Positions 45,127-59,108 are shown, numbered from the stretch's first letter. The stretch: 64,000 nt of DNA from Podospora pseudoanserina (GCF_035222485.1 NC_085921.1:2418001-2482000), one strand, 5' to 3'. Notes: generated by a model not told the origin, from the letters alone. Made by a program: numbers and translations.

Positions 45127-48100
45127 TGTGGTCGGTGAGCTGGCCTGCCCGGATACCAATACGGTCGTGTCCACTATCAGGGAAGTTGGCTGGGAAAGAA
45201 AAGCCAATCCGTGTCACACAAAGGAACAATAGTTCAAGTAAGAGAGTATGTTGGCTGTATGAGATGGGAACACAAGAAAAGGGGGTAGGTAGGTAGGTAG
45301 GTAGGTGGTTAGGTAGGGTGAGAGAAGGGTGAGAGAAGCAGGAAAAAAGCCTTGAGGATTTGAAGCAGGCTGTGAGATCTTGATAAAGGTTCCCAGTTTC
45401 TGGGCGACTCGTCCGAGGGGGCTACCGGCATGATAGAGGCGCGATCCCAGACTGGTGTGGCTTTGTCTGGGCCAAACATCTTCGATACCGTCGGTAGAAG
45501 GGCGCTAGATGTGTATTGAGCATACAATGTCACGCCATCCCTACCAGTTTGCAGACTGTATGCAGTCTCCATGTGGGGGAATACCAAATTACAAGCCTCG
45601 GCCCCTACCCTTTGCTGACCCCAAGAATATTCGGTCAGGGCGCAGCTCGTCAGCCCGAGTTCATTTGTTGGAGTACTCCTGGGCTGGGCTGGGCTGAGTA
45701 AAATCTTCAACCATTGCTGACAGGAGGCTGTCATTGGCTGGCATCCTTCCACCCTACCAGGCGATGGAGGGTGGACAAGGGGTCCAGGGTAGGGTGGTCC
45801 ACCGCGACGGGTGAACCAGACATGGGAGACACCTGGGAGCCATCTCCGAAAGAGGCATGTCAGTCTTGGAGTCGCGAATGGTGACCATCTTTCAAATGCT
45901 GCCTTGTGGCTGAGGAACAAGGCTCGCAACGGCGACGATGTCATGTGGAAAGACGTCTTTTTTGGAGCGCCTCCCTCCCTTCTTTCCGTTCCCCTCCTCC
46001 ACAAGCTGGAATCTATGACGGACGCAAAAGGATGTCGATTGGCTGTATGCAAACTCAGCCCATAAGATAGATGGTGTCTCAGACAGATCGACGAATCCCG
46101 ACTGCACGGGCAATCTATCCGCAATCATTTAGGGGCTCTGACTGGCAGCTTGTAGCAGAGATCACCCTAGCCATCCCTCATTGCTGCCTTCGGGACGGCA
46201 GCGGAGGTAGAGCCCTTTTCGTGGTGGCCAGGGTTGATAGTGCTGATGCTGCGTTCATTGGACGGGAAACGAGCGGGTCGTGATAGGCTACAGCAAAAAG
46301 AAGTCGGCGATGTTGCAAGCCGTTGTAGCCGACTTACTCGGGAGCGCAACTCGCAGCCTTTCCATTTCATCATATTGCAGTTTCTACTCGGATCTCGAGC
46401 AATCGTTATTTGTATCAGTACCTTTCATCTCAATGCCCTCCTTCAATGCTTTGCGAAGAGTTAGCGCTCTGATCACGACCAGATGTTTGATAACTCAATC
46501 CTTCCGATAAAGGCAGGGGCGCTGTCAAACCAAGACTTTACCCCTGGCCTCCTTAAAGGTCGGGGGGCCGGCCCGCTGTGCTCGGCAGTCGATGGTTTGC
46601 GTGTTGGTGATCGAGATGTCGCAATGCGAGCGAGGCCCAGCAGTCTGGCCCTTGGGCTCGCCGGACACTGTTTGGAAATACTGTATAAACTGCAGAGCCC
46701 GTCCATATGGGCAACGGGCGACCGACGTCAAAAACGACGTCAACGAGCTGACGGCCTCAGGCCCCCAATCACACCCCATGCAGTTTGATGCCTGATTGAC
46801 ACCCACACACACGGTCAAGGCAAAGCCCCAAGGCTGATAACTGATCGGTCCATCAATGACTCTTATCATGACTGGATCTTCATCCTGAGGATATCAGGAG
46901 GGCGTCGTCGTCGCATTGCCCGTATAATCAGGTGTAGTAGATAGACTGCTGTTCCTGATTCGCAAAACTCGAGTGACTCGACATATTTCGGGAATCTCAG
47001 CCTTTGAGCTGGGCGAGACGACGATTGGATTCCGGTGAGAAGGTAACTGTTTCGAGGCCGTTGCACAGCCTTTCGGTGCCACCACCTTGTCCTGGGTATA
47101 TTGACATCTGTCAGCCGATTGGCCAATTCGCCCAAATTAGTTCGGGCGGTTCTGTCTCCATCTCGACCACACGACAACGACGTGGAAAACTGCCCAACAG
47201 CGTTGCGAGGGTGCGGCGTCGAGGGGGTGGGCGGGCGGTCGGCGACAGGTGTGGCTCTTTGTGTCGCTGTGGCTTTCAGTTCGGTGTTTTGGGTTCAACG
47301 TATTCTTCGCTTGCTTCGCTTGCGATGTCCTGGAAGAGTGTTGCACAACGTCAAGTCCACGACAGGTGTTATTCATGGAAATTTGTCACGAAAACGCCGA
47401 TTGTCCCGACGTAACCTTCTTTGGAGAAAGACAGCTGGAGATACCGCTTGATATCGCTCCGGACCTTATCGCTGATATCCAGCAATCAGACCTTCTCTGA
47501 TTGGCTTTTACGCTCTCTACCCCATGGGGAAGTTGATTCTGGGAAGGAGCCACGACTTGTCCCTTCCGAGGTCCCGGGTCAATTTGTGCTGGTCAGCTGC
47601 CCATTTGATAACACTTGATAACACGGAAGGGGCATGGTGTCTCATTAATGGCGTGCTTTGCTTCTCAATTCACTTCATTCCGAACATCGACTTCACTTGC
47701 AGTTTCTGTTCTTTTTATTTTTTATATTTTTTATTGTGTTTATAATCTTTATATGCTTGGGGCATCCCCAACTCTATTCTACAGATTCCTTCCCTGCGCC
47801 ATGCACGACACGCTATCCCTCCCAAATGCCGTCTATGCCCCTTGGTGTGAGAACCTTAAAAACCATAACAAGAACACGAACAGGTACACACACACACACA
47901 CCCTCATCCACGCCCAACTCCAACAAGCTTACAAGCTTATTCTGCCTCCCGCAGGGGCAGAACAGCAATGACGTTGTCGGTAGGGCCCGCTCGGTTCAAT
48001 TCTCTCCCCGACTGTGCAGGAGGCACAGTCGTGGTTGTTACTCACCGAGCTGCCAATGGGAAGATGGGGGTGGAAGATGAAGATGAAGAAGATGAAAGTC

Positions 48101-48433
48101 GTAACCTCGTCCCGGCCATCCCGTCCGATCCCTTCAAACTCCATACCCAGCACCCAAGAACCCCCATGACGCCAATGGGTCCAGAAAACGCCCAATGAGA
48201 AAAATCACAAATCCCACACCGATGGGCGTGCCGCAAAGAGCGGCGGCGTCATCATCGAGGTGGCGGCCACATCGCCATCCTGATGGGAATGGCTCGGCAC
48301 TTGGTCACCCACATACGGATACGTGGTGGTGCCTCTGCAGCCCTGGTTCTAGCCCGGGTAGCGCCGGATGCCGATCCAGCAACACATACAGCTACTCTGC
48401 CTTGGGCTGAACTGCAACCACTGGATCATCGCT
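45127..48433. other. 3.3 kb spacer between GMC fusion and GDH
   Basis: No supported gene. Near 45286-45315 a TAGG repeat lies about 160 nt upstream of the GMC start codon. CCAAT boxes appear on both strands. A short AC repeat (about 47885-47902) and T-rich sequence (47690-47760) follow. Sequence from about 48000 to 48433 is probably the GDH 3' UTR. Open frames in the region have no family character. Confidence 0.45.
45286..45315 (+). repeat. (TAGG)n tetranucleotide repeat
   Basis: Five clean TAGG units followed by two imperfect ones, upstream of the GMC-fusion gene. Confidence 0.9.
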
Positions 48434-49988
<1,555 letters not shown>

Positions 49989-50027
49989 TGTGACGAGTGT
50001 TGAATGGGTATCTAGGGGTATATGTTC

Positions 50028-50077
<50 letters not shown>

Positions 50078-50078
50078 G
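50028..50078 (+). repeat. (TTG)17 trinucleotide repeat, (CAA)n in the GDH leader
   Basis: Seventeen uninterrupted units ending 40 nt upstream of the GDH start codon. In the sense of transcription it is a CAA repeat, probably inside the 5' UTR. Confidence 0.95.
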
Positions 50079-50710
50079 GAGTGCGGAAATGTGTCGAGGG
50101 TATCAACTGTTGAACTCGTACGCTGTCGAACGAAGAATGAATGGGAAGAGAAGAGGACAATCGAGCACAATGGGACGAAGGGAAGGGACGAGTATAATAT
50201 AGACACCCGCACGAAAGGCCGGTGGTGGGGGGGAGGGGGGGGCAACGTTTGAAAGCCCGAATAGCGACGGTCTCTTTTTTTCATGGGACGACAGAACCAA
50301 GCCTTTTCCTGGTCCCCTGCTCCTAGCTACACAGTTCTCTCTACCGACAGCACAATAGTGTAGCTCCGTTTCACACTATTATCCAGAGCCTTGCGTTTTT
50401 CTCCTGGGATGGTCGTCAACAGGCAGCGCGGGGGAGTCCCTGTGCTGGGTCGAGTGGCCACGTTTTGGCGAGGATTTACTCAGGGAGCGCCGGTTATCGC
50501 TCGTGCGTTAGAAGCACGGCGCACAGTTCCAGCGTCTTGACATGTGGAACGACGTCCGCGCCAGTCGGGTCGTATTTGCTTTTTTGCCATACATATCATG
50601 ATGCCTATTTCCCCTTTGGAAAACCAGACGATATCGGCCGTGGGATGAGATATTTTCCTGCAATAGGCAATGCCCCGCGTTGGTCTACACATACTGTCGT
50701 CACATAGCAT

Positions 50711-50725
50711 TGCTGATTGGCTGCC
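50711..50725 (-). promoter_or_regulatory. CCAAT box, proximal copy upstream of GDH
   Basis: Inverted CCAAT (TGATTGGCTGCCC on the + strand), about 730 bp upstream of the GDH start. It shares an extended context with a second copy near 51012. CCAAT elements bound by a HAP-like complex activate the Neurospora am gene; function here is inferred. Confidence 0.45.
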
Positions 50726-51008
50726 CGGCAGCTTGGAAAGGGCTAGGCGGTGCTGCTCGCTGCCCATCTCGGGGCGTGGTGGTGCGTGGAGGTTGCAGTC
50801 GAATGGGGGGGCAGTTTGGGGGTCCCTATGGGGGGCTCGGGGGGGCCACTGGAGGGTACGGGTGGTTGAACAATGAGGAAAAGCTCGCGTGCTTGTCCTG
50901 GACCCTGGCATGGCATCTGGCAGGGGGTCCCGGCCTCTCTGACGACAGGCTAGGATCAAGATGCCGCCGCGGCGCCACTGGGACAGGCCCTCATTCTTAT
51001 CCGACGAC

Positions 51009-51021
51009 ACTGATTGGCCGC
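51009..51021 (-). promoter_or_regulatory. CCAAT box, distal copy upstream of GDH
   Basis: Inverted CCAAT (TGATTGGCCGCCC on the + strand), about 1.02 kb upstream of the GDH start. It matches the proximal copy at all but one position over 13 bp. Confidence 0.45.
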
Positions 51022-53084
51022 CCTTTTCTGGGTAAAGCCGGTGGGATGGTGCTCACGAAGGGCTGCGGGGTCGACGGGAGCTAGCATTCTGCGAGGACAT
51101 CGGCGCAGGGCAGGGAAGCGGCGCCAAAAACGACGCAGAATCACCCGGCTCATTTTCGTGCGACTCCGACGTCGCTGGAGTCCTAGTGGCCGTCCTACGC
51201 TACTCATGTCCCTCATGTCCGCTTCCCTCCGGCGCATCCCGCGTTTAGTCATTGAAAAGGCAGACGAGCTCCTCGACACGACGACGGCAGGGTTGAGGGT
51301 TGCGGTTTGGCTGATCAGCCTCCGGTCTTGCAGCAGGTAATATTTGCTGCTATCTGTGCAGTTGTAATGTGAACTGGTAACCAATTCCCAACTGACCACT
51401 GATAGGCATTTATTTGAAGCTGGCCTCTCCCGGCCATCTTGGACGTCGAGCCCTTGTTACCTAACCAACACTGCCAACCCCCATTCAGCTGTCAAAGTCA
51501 CAAATATCGCTCAAACATGAACGGAAGACCAACATGGAAGGACATGTTTCGAGATCGGGCAGAGCAAGCTGTTGTTGGTGATTGAATGTATCTAGTAGTC
51601 GAGCTGAACATAAGGCAGGCAGGACACCACCATTCGGCACCTCCGTCGTCATGATGTCTTGCAGCCTGCATTTCCTTGCATTTCACTTTCTGTCTCCTTT
51701 CGATGACGCACTGGGGCGTGATATCCCTCAAGCTGCGCCATGGCTCTTGGTCTCGACCAGTGGGTAACCAAGACTTTCCCAAGATCTGTTTTGTATCCAC
51801 ACGGGAAAATCCGACAAATCGTAACCTCTTAAATTCAACCAGGGACATCCCTTCCTCCTGGGGAACCTTACCCCAATGGGGTCAAGGATATCCCGACTTT
51901 GACGATGAGTTGGGAAAAAACGGCCGACGGAAAATACGATCTAGGTGTTGGGTTTTTTGTCTGTGTGTTCCTCACCACCAGGGAAAAAAACTACCGAACG
52001 ACCTCCTCATCTTGAATATGACGGAGGCCGAGACGGGTAGGTTTGGGGTTCATCCTTGGTATACTCTAGCTGGTGAGAAACAAATATGGGGGGAGAATTG
52101 TTCTTCGGAACTTTCGTCATCTTTTCTAGCAACCAGGGTGTGGACCAACCCAGCAGCACCTATGCTTTTCTCGAACTGCTGGGCAGAAGTCCAATGATGA
52201 TGCCTGACGACGAGCTTTGGGGTGTGGTGTTGATTTGTTCTGTTTCTTCGCCCCGAGCCCCGAGATCCCCCGGCCGGCGTAAATGCGAACGGCGCTTGGG
52301 TAGTGTAGTGGGCGGAGTTTCGGAGCCAGGCCCGATGATGAAGAGGGTACGGGGACTAGAACTAGATGACTGGGGACCGGGGGAGAGAGGGATCTCGGAA
52401 GGAAACGGCTTGACGCGGCTCTTTTCGATGTATTCTAGATTTAATGTATGTGTGGGCATGACACGCGCGCGGGACGGTGATCAGATAAGAAAACACCAGG
52501 GTCTTGTTTGAGGATGAGAGCCAGTGAGGGGAGGTTGCATTACATGAATGCATGCTGTGTGGTTTTGATGGTGTCGGAAGGACCGGAGCGGCGGGACTGA
52601 GCGAGCAGCAAGAATGTCAACGGGTACCTGGTGGTTGTGTGTAACAGAGGACGACGACGACGACAACGAGCTCGGCCGAGAGGGACATCAACATGGGACG
52701 TGGGGGTTGGGTATGTTGGAGGGGAACACTCAGCTCGGCGAGCCCTTTCTTGTCGGCGAATTCCTCGCTGTTGCGAGCGCCTCCGTCCCGTCTTGTCTCG
52801 TCTCGTCTCAGGTTGTCTAAAGACCAGACCAGACCAGGTCGAGAATATTCGTCGTCTCATCTTTCCAACCCCTCTTCTTCTTCCTCCTCCTCGTCCTTCT
52901 TCTCCTCTGCTTCACTTCCACCGTTTTCTTCATGCCAGTCCTGCTATCTCCGACAATTTAAGCTTCACCATGACACCGTCAATCTGCAGTCGCACAAACA
53001 AGCCTCCTGCAACCCATCTAGGCCAGATCTGTCCATGACAAGAGGACATACATTCCCCAAAAGAGAAGACGGTCCCTGCGTATA

Positions 53085-53145
53085 AGGTAGGTAGGTAGTC
53101 TAGCACGTGGGTACGTACCTTGGATAGGTACGTATCTACGTACCT
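53085..53145. repeat. TAGG repeat followed by TACGTA palindrome cluster
   Basis: Starts with TAGGTAGGTAG, then CACGTG, then GGTACGTACC, then a perfect 9-bp inverted repeat with a 2-nt spacer at 53126-53145 (AGGTACGTA arms). The unit TACGTACCT recurs near 54473. Confidence 0.75.
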
Positions 53146-53256
53146 CTTTGCTGCCGTGGTCCCCTACTACCACTAAAAATAACATGTGAAAGAGCAAAAG
53201 CCAAGAATGAGTCTATTTCGGCTTGGGGGAAACGGCGGCGCGTGTGCAAGATCATC

Positions 53257-53420
53257 TGATAAGATAATCTGTACCTGTTGGGGTGATGTGACTAGTAGGG
53301 GGATGTCAGGCTCGGTGCGCTTGGCTGAGGGAGATGAGATTGATAAGATAATCAGGGTGATGGTGAAGTTGGGTGAGTGTCGGCATGTCTGTCGGAGGAA
53401 ACTGATCTGATAAGATTATT
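53257..53420 (+). promoter_or_regulatory. Cluster of three paired GATA elements
   Basis: Three copies of a paired GATA site within 164 bp: TGATAAGATAATC at 53257-53269 and again at 53341-53353, and TGATAAGATTATT at 53408-53420. Paired GATA sites are the binding preference of fungal nitrogen regulators of the NIT2/AreA type. The nearest downstream start is GDH, 3.3 kb away, so a role in its control is only an inference. Confidence 0.45.
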
Positions 53421-53788
53421 TAGGGGGTGGTGTGGCCTGTTGGTGTACTTTGGGCTGGTGGGAGGACTGATGTTCTTTTGTTGGGGTGGTGATATTAAGA
53501 GGGGGTTGTCTGTTGCGGGTGAGCTGAAATGTTGGCGGTGTTTCTTCATGTTATTTGTGATATCGGGGGTGGTGAAGGTGGATGGAGTGAGATTTGTTTA
53601 TGGTGACATGGGACCTCTCATCGTGTGCTTTTGTCTTGTTTTCGGTTTACTTATATAAGTCAGGCAGGTATATGCGGCATGAGTATATTCAGGCTGAGCT
53701 ATCCTGTGTAAGCCTTGATTACATGTATCCTGTCATCAAAGGTTGTCGTGGGGTTTTGTTGGTTGATGCTTTTAGTAGGCTCTAGTTT

Positions 53789-53846
53789 ACATGCTCTCAT
53801 TTATGTGCTCTCATTCATGTGCTCTCGCTCATATGCTCTCATTTTC
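53789..53846 (+). repeat. Four-copy 14-bp tandem repeat
   Basis: Imperfect units of the form ATGTGCTCTCATTC repeated four times in an AT-rich, apparently noncoding tract. Confidence 0.75.
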
Positions 53847-55496
53847 GTGTTAGAACTTATCGTCTCTCATCCCTTCAGTCTCATTCGGCATCCCATCTAA
53901 TACCTCTTTGATAGAATTTATCTCAGTGGGTACAGGACTCCAGGCACTTACAGGGCAGCGCTTGCAGACCTACTTTTCCACAAAATCTCTCACACGACTA
54001 TTCTCACGAGTTTTCTTCCACAGTTGCTCTTGCACTACTATTCTTATGGCTACTGTGTATCTGTTGCTCTTACACCATTGTTCCCACGCCACCTTTCATC
54101 ATCTTGCACAGTTTCTCTCGTCTCTCTCTAATTCTAAACGCACTGCTGGCCTAGAGTTGCATGAATCTTCAGACCGTAAAACCTCACAAATGTCTTGCAT
54201 GGCAAGTCCCCTACAGCTTACTTAGATACCCAAGGGTCCCTGGTAGCCAAGCTAGATATAGCTTTCTTGGTTTCCTCAAATTTCACATGCTTCAAGGTGT
54301 TTGCAAACTACTAGTTTAAAACCCTTGATCAAGTCTGGACTAAACATACAACCCTCCCTTCCCCGTGACAAGGAGAAGAATGTGGTTCTTGTCTAGTCTT
54401 GGACGGGATTGGTTGTCTCCTATTCAGGAACGCGACAGGTGAAAGGAAGCTGAGAACCACACGCTCACAAGTACGTACCTGTCCTACGTCTACGAGCGAC
54501 ACAGACGCATTTCATCCGATTCAGGGATGCAGGGGCAGCGTGACACACCACCTCGTCAAATCAAAGACGACAGCCTTGGACAGTGTATGATCCCAAACAC
54601 TCGAATGCCAGTAACCTACCTTTTCAGGTCAAGCTCTCCATTATTTTCACATCATATCACCACCAGGCCGTGGGCCGAATTCATATCGCCATGCACGTGA
54701 GCCGACAGTGCACCTTCCATCCCAACAGTCTATGACTCTACATTGCAAACCAGCTTTTTTATTTCCCCTACGTACTACATCTTTCAGCAGCTCCTTACAT
54801 TCCTTGGGCTATATCCCAACATGTGTCTTATCTCATTCATCACCCAACTTCCATTTTGCCCAGTCTCACTTGGTTGTCCATCATCTCATAGACAACTGAC
54901 CAAAACCTATTTGCAGCTTCGAAAAATACAACAACATAGACAAAACCAAAGGCGGGTATCTCCTTCTCTTTTCCAGTCTTCACTCCCAACAGACAGCTCA
55001 AACAGTTGAATAACCAAAAGCACACAGAATACCATCCTCTATCACAACTTCAAGGACAGAACGGACGAGAAGATATACAAACAGACCAACATCAGAAGGC
55101 AAAACTCAAAACGCCCAAACGAAGAAAAAGACAAAACGTCCCAGTAAAAAAAGTTTATAATTTCAAAAGATAAAAAAAATAAAAATAAAAAAGGAAGTAT
55201 GTAACAGTCGTGACATGGTAATGTCGGTGGTATACGGCGGAGAGAGTTAGGTAATAGGTAGAAGAGAAATGAAAGAATCGAAAGTCGTGTTTTGTTTTGT
55301 TTTTTGTTTTCTTTTAAACGAAAGGCGTCTCGGTCTAAGCTCTTCCGCTTTTCCATCCCCCCCTTTCCCCCCAATTGACTCCCAACTCCTATTCCCCCTT
55401 TTATCAACAACCATCAGAAGTCCAGGAGGGAAAAGAGAAAAAGAAAAAGAAAAGTCTCGACTCGTCAACCCGCAGCCAGCTCAGCTAACCAGCCGC

Positions 55497-56521
55497 TTAT
55501 GACACCTGCATAACCATAGGCCCGGCAACGGTAATCTCATCGGTAATCACACCCGTCAAAGGACCGGCGCTGGTCAAGCTGACATAGGTGACACCGGCCA
55601 AGTTCTGGGGCACCTCGCACCCGGCCTCCTGCGTGAAGGTAGTGAAGACGGTACCGCCGGGGTTGCCACCAGTAGTGAAGCCGCAGTGCGTAGCCCCGGC
55701 AGCAGCCTCGCTCTCCAACCGGATGACAGTACCAGCAGTAACAGTCGCCGCGTCAATCCCCGCGCCCAAGGCCAAGGATGGGAACGCAGTCAAGATCAAG
55801 TTCGACCCCTCAGGGCAGCTCTCGATAAAAGGCGCAGCGAGCGAAAAGACCTGCTTCGGCGTGAGAGGGGTGTCGAACGCCTGGGGGACGGCAACCACCC
55901 CGCTGGCGGCGCGGACAAAGGTCTGGTGGCGGGCCTCGATGGTGAGAATGGAGCCGGCGGTGGTGAGAATGGAGCCGTCGGAGATGAGGGCGGCGGCGCC
56001 GAGGTAGGCGGATACACCCACGTTCTCGAGGACGGCGGCGGTGGCGACCATGCCGGCGGCGTCGGTGAAGCCAAAGTTGTATGTGCACGGCTGGACGGGC
56101 TGGACGCCGGCCTGGGCGAGGGCGGATTGGAGAAGCACGACGTGCTCCTCTTCGGTCTTGCCGATCTTGGTCAGGTCCTCGATTTGGCGCTCGTTAAGGC
56201 CGAGGGCTTGGAAGTCGGTGACAGGGAAGCGGGCGAAGCCTTGCTGGTAGAAGGCTGCTTCGAGCCATTCGAGGGTGAGGGCGCTGGAGGGTAGGTTAGT
56301 GTCAAAGTTGGCTACATGGGACTGGTTTGATTGAGGTCAACTCACAATTGAAGAATGTCAAGATCGTTGATACCAAGAGCCTGAGCAGCAGCGTTTTGAC
56401 GCTTCGCGTGTTGGTACATCTTCAGCTGGGCCTTGTTGAGCTTGGGAATTGATGGGAGGGCCGAAGCAACAGCCGCAAGTCCCGCAACAACCACCCCAAG
56501 TGTCTTTGTGAATGAAGGCAT
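55497..56521 (-). CDS. Rds1-like secreted ferritin-fold protein
   Basis: Two exons: 56521-56346 and 56283-55497 (963 nt, 320 aa). Residues 1-20 form a signal peptide (PSFTKTLGVVVAGLAAVASA). Then come NDLDILQFALTLEWLEAAFY across the intron, QIEDLTKIGKTEEEHVVLL with the ExxH metal-binding-type motif of ferritin-like helices, and an Ala-rich helical domain (NFGFTDAAGMVATAAVLENVG, ARHQTFVRAASGVV). This matches the fungal Rds1 / ferritin_2 family; the fission yeast member is induced by stress and starvation and other members occur in spores. The C-terminal third is a beta-rich extension with GATHCGFTTGGNPGG and no anchor at its very end. C-ending codons suggest strong expression. The leader has CA and CT repeats immediately upstream of the ATG. 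Confidence 0.85.
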
Positions 56522-59108
56522 TATGTCGGTTGTGTGTGTGTGTGTGTGCGAGAGAGAGAGATTCCCGTTTCTTTCCAAATGTCCTTTCGGTTATCGTTCC
56601 AAAGCTGTCGAGTTCGAGCAAAGACCAGTCCGGCTGCTTGTATAAAAGAATAAGACAAGACCTGCCTGAGGTAGGTTGTGTATAAAAAGATTAAAAAATA
56701 TTAAAGCTGTAAAAGCTGAATAGATCCAATGAATGGACTAAAGAGTGAGAGACAAGGACAGACTGAAGCTGCTTTTGTTTTTGTTTTTTTGTTTGAAAAA
56801 AAGGAGAGTCAAAAGCAGACCAGTGCTTTGGGTAACGAATAGACAAAACACAAGGAGGCGTGGGATGAGGAGGAGAAAGAGAAGAAGGAGGGGAGGGGAA
56901 AGAAAAACGTCATGAGATGGGAAACGACCATGGATAAAGATGGCCAGCCAAGGAGGATTCCCCTTGTCGCCCTGGTGGCCCGGCGGCTGCTGGCCCTTCC
57001 GGGTCCCGCAGTAATCACTGCTTGCTTCGAAAGAAATCTCGTTCAGGCAATGCGCAGGGTCGTTTCCAGCGCTCAGGGCGCGCGCCCCGGGGCTTCTGCT
57101 TCATCGAGTTCGGCTTCCCGTCAGACGGCAACCCAAGAGCAGCACTTCAGATGGCAGGACTGAGGACCTCGACGTCTTGGTGTTTCGTTTCCCTCGAGCC
57201 TTTGGAACCCCCTGCCGCAGCTACCGCCAATCACATCGCCATCTTCATCTTTAAAGTTAAGATGGAGGCTCCTCACCCCCCTGCTCGGGACCCGGCTCGC
57301 ACGCAACGCTCTGTGTGGGGGCGTACAGCCCCAACCACTGAGAGCACGTGCCAAGAGTGTGCCAGGGGGTTGCACAGAAGCTTGGGGTAGCCGCGCTGGG
57401 GTGATCTGCGACAGTGGCGTACGCGATGCTCGTCTCAGGAACGTTTCAATTCAGACGGACCGCAGCAGAACCGACATCTTTTCCTTCTGTCTTCTGCCCC
57501 CTATCAAGCCTCTTGTTCATCCGAGCGAGCTGCCATCTCCATGGATGGATACCTCTAGGTATTGCTCGAAGCTTATCGCCATCTCCATAACCTTATTGCG
57601 ACATACGGTAGGCCGCCCCTTTCTCGTGACTGAGCGATAGCGTCGCATCGGTTCCTGACATGCAACCCAGTAGAAACAACAACAAGAAAATCATCCCGAC
57701 GCCGTGTGCTTCTTCCGTGATGTTCAAGGGGATCCCCATTGCATCCGTGATCCCGTCCACACCCGCCCACCACCACCCATCACGATTCGAATCCTGTCAA
57801 AAGGTTGCCACAGTTGTTTCCAAGTGGCCCATCTGACGTCGAGATCACGGCCAGGTACCGTACTGCAAAGTAAATGTTTAAGCTTCTTTCAGGCCAGCCT
57901 ACGGTCTAGAACTGCAACACCACAAGCACCTACCTACTTATGTGTGTGTGAGTGGACATTGAATCAAGCCTCAAGCTCTTGACTCGCTGCCCAAAGCCAA
58001 GCACAAGGTCCTCCTTCGTAGAATGAATCTGGCAAACAGCTCCCTTTCTCCACGGAGCATTCCATTCCCTCCCTACCTACCCTACCTAAAGCACGCCACT
58101 GCTAGCTATTAGCTACAGGTAGCTGGTACCGTAGACTCAGACAAACCTCAACCACCAACCTGGAGCTAAACTAAAAAACATCTCTCACGTCCACCCCCAA
58201 CAGGCCAGCTTGTTTCCATCCCAAACACCGTCCCCCCATCTCTCAGAACCCACCCTCTTCCAAGAATGATGATCTCGGAATTATCAACCTCAGAACCCAC
58301 CACCACAACTCTGAAATCTACAATGCCGAGAACCCTTCATCGAACAATCGAACACCCCTCCCCCCCTAAAGCAAGGTCGCATCAAAATCCCACCCACTGC
58401 ACAACCCCCAACTCATGTTTCCAACCACCTACTACTACTGTAGACAAAATCCCGAGATCCGAACATTCGCATAAACCTCGACCCCCCAGCCCCCAGCCAA
58501 GCCCAGCCGGCACTTCAGTCTTCCATTTTTCTTCTCCCTTAAACATCCCGCAGACATTATTTTCAGCCTGTATACCAAGAAAATAAAATAAAGGTGTGAC
58601 ACACACAGCCATCTTGAAACCGGAAATCGGCTTTACAATCCACTAACTTACCTACACCAAGCCGCACAACACAACACACAAAAACCTCCTTCCACATCTC
58701 GACAATTCACATGCACCAAATATAACGTTAAAATCGCGTTCATTAAACAACTTCCCTACTTGTGCTCATCTCACTGCTTGGCCCCCCCTCCCTCTTTCCA
58801 TCATCCTAATACTACTCCCTTTCCATACCATCTCCCCTTTTCATCCCAGCCTACCCCCTCAGCTTTCTAGCAATGATGTCCCTCGGCTCTAAACCACCCC
58901 CATCATCAACTTCTTCCCTTCACAACTCATTGCACTGATATCCCCCCACACCGGACCAAATTGTTCCTTCTCCTCTTCTCCATCTTCCATAATTCTTTAC
59001 ATACTATCCACTTAATCTTCCCATCAGACTTCATCTCCATTTCATAACCTCCGTGGTAGCATTGCAATCAATATTACAAAAAAAAACAGTATTGTAATGG
59101 CTAACAGA
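56522..59108. other. 2.6 kb spacer: Rds1-like promoter and SSD1 3' region
   Basis: The first 60 bp upstream of the Rds1-like start hold (CA)n and (CT)n simple sequence on the sense strand (56530-56560). No gene is supported in the remainder. From about 58700 the DNA is AT-rich and is probably the SSD1 3' UTR. TACC/CCTA short repeats occur near 58070-58090. Confidence 0.45.
56530..56560 (+). repeat. (GT)n plus (GA)n simple sequence in the leader of the Rds1-like gene
   Basis: About nine GT units and five GA units beginning 9 nt upstream of the ATG of the minus-strand gene; they read CT then CA in the mRNA sense. Confidence 0.9.

Larger units (their letters stand above)
49989..55496. other. 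5.5 kb spacer upstream of GDH and downstream of the Rds1-like gene
   Basis: No coding sequence I can support. The first 250 bp form the probable GDH leader with a TTG/CAA repeat. Two related CCAAT elements lie near 50716 and 51012. A palindromic TACGTA cluster (53085-53145) and three paired GATA motifs (53257-53420) follow. From about 53600 to 55200 the DNA is AT-richer, pyrimidine-strand biased and contains a 14-bp tandem repeat. The last 300 bp are probably the 3' UTR of the Rds1-like gene. Confidence 0.45.

Noticed and set aside
45309-46124. 271-codon minus-strand frame upstream of the GMC fusion
   Set aside because: Not in a position to splice into the GMC gene with any conserved sequence, and no domain character; treated as noncoding.
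57775-57800. Sequence resembling a tRNA B box (GATTCGAATCC)
   Set aside because: No matching A box at the right distance and no acceptor-stem complementarity could be found around it.
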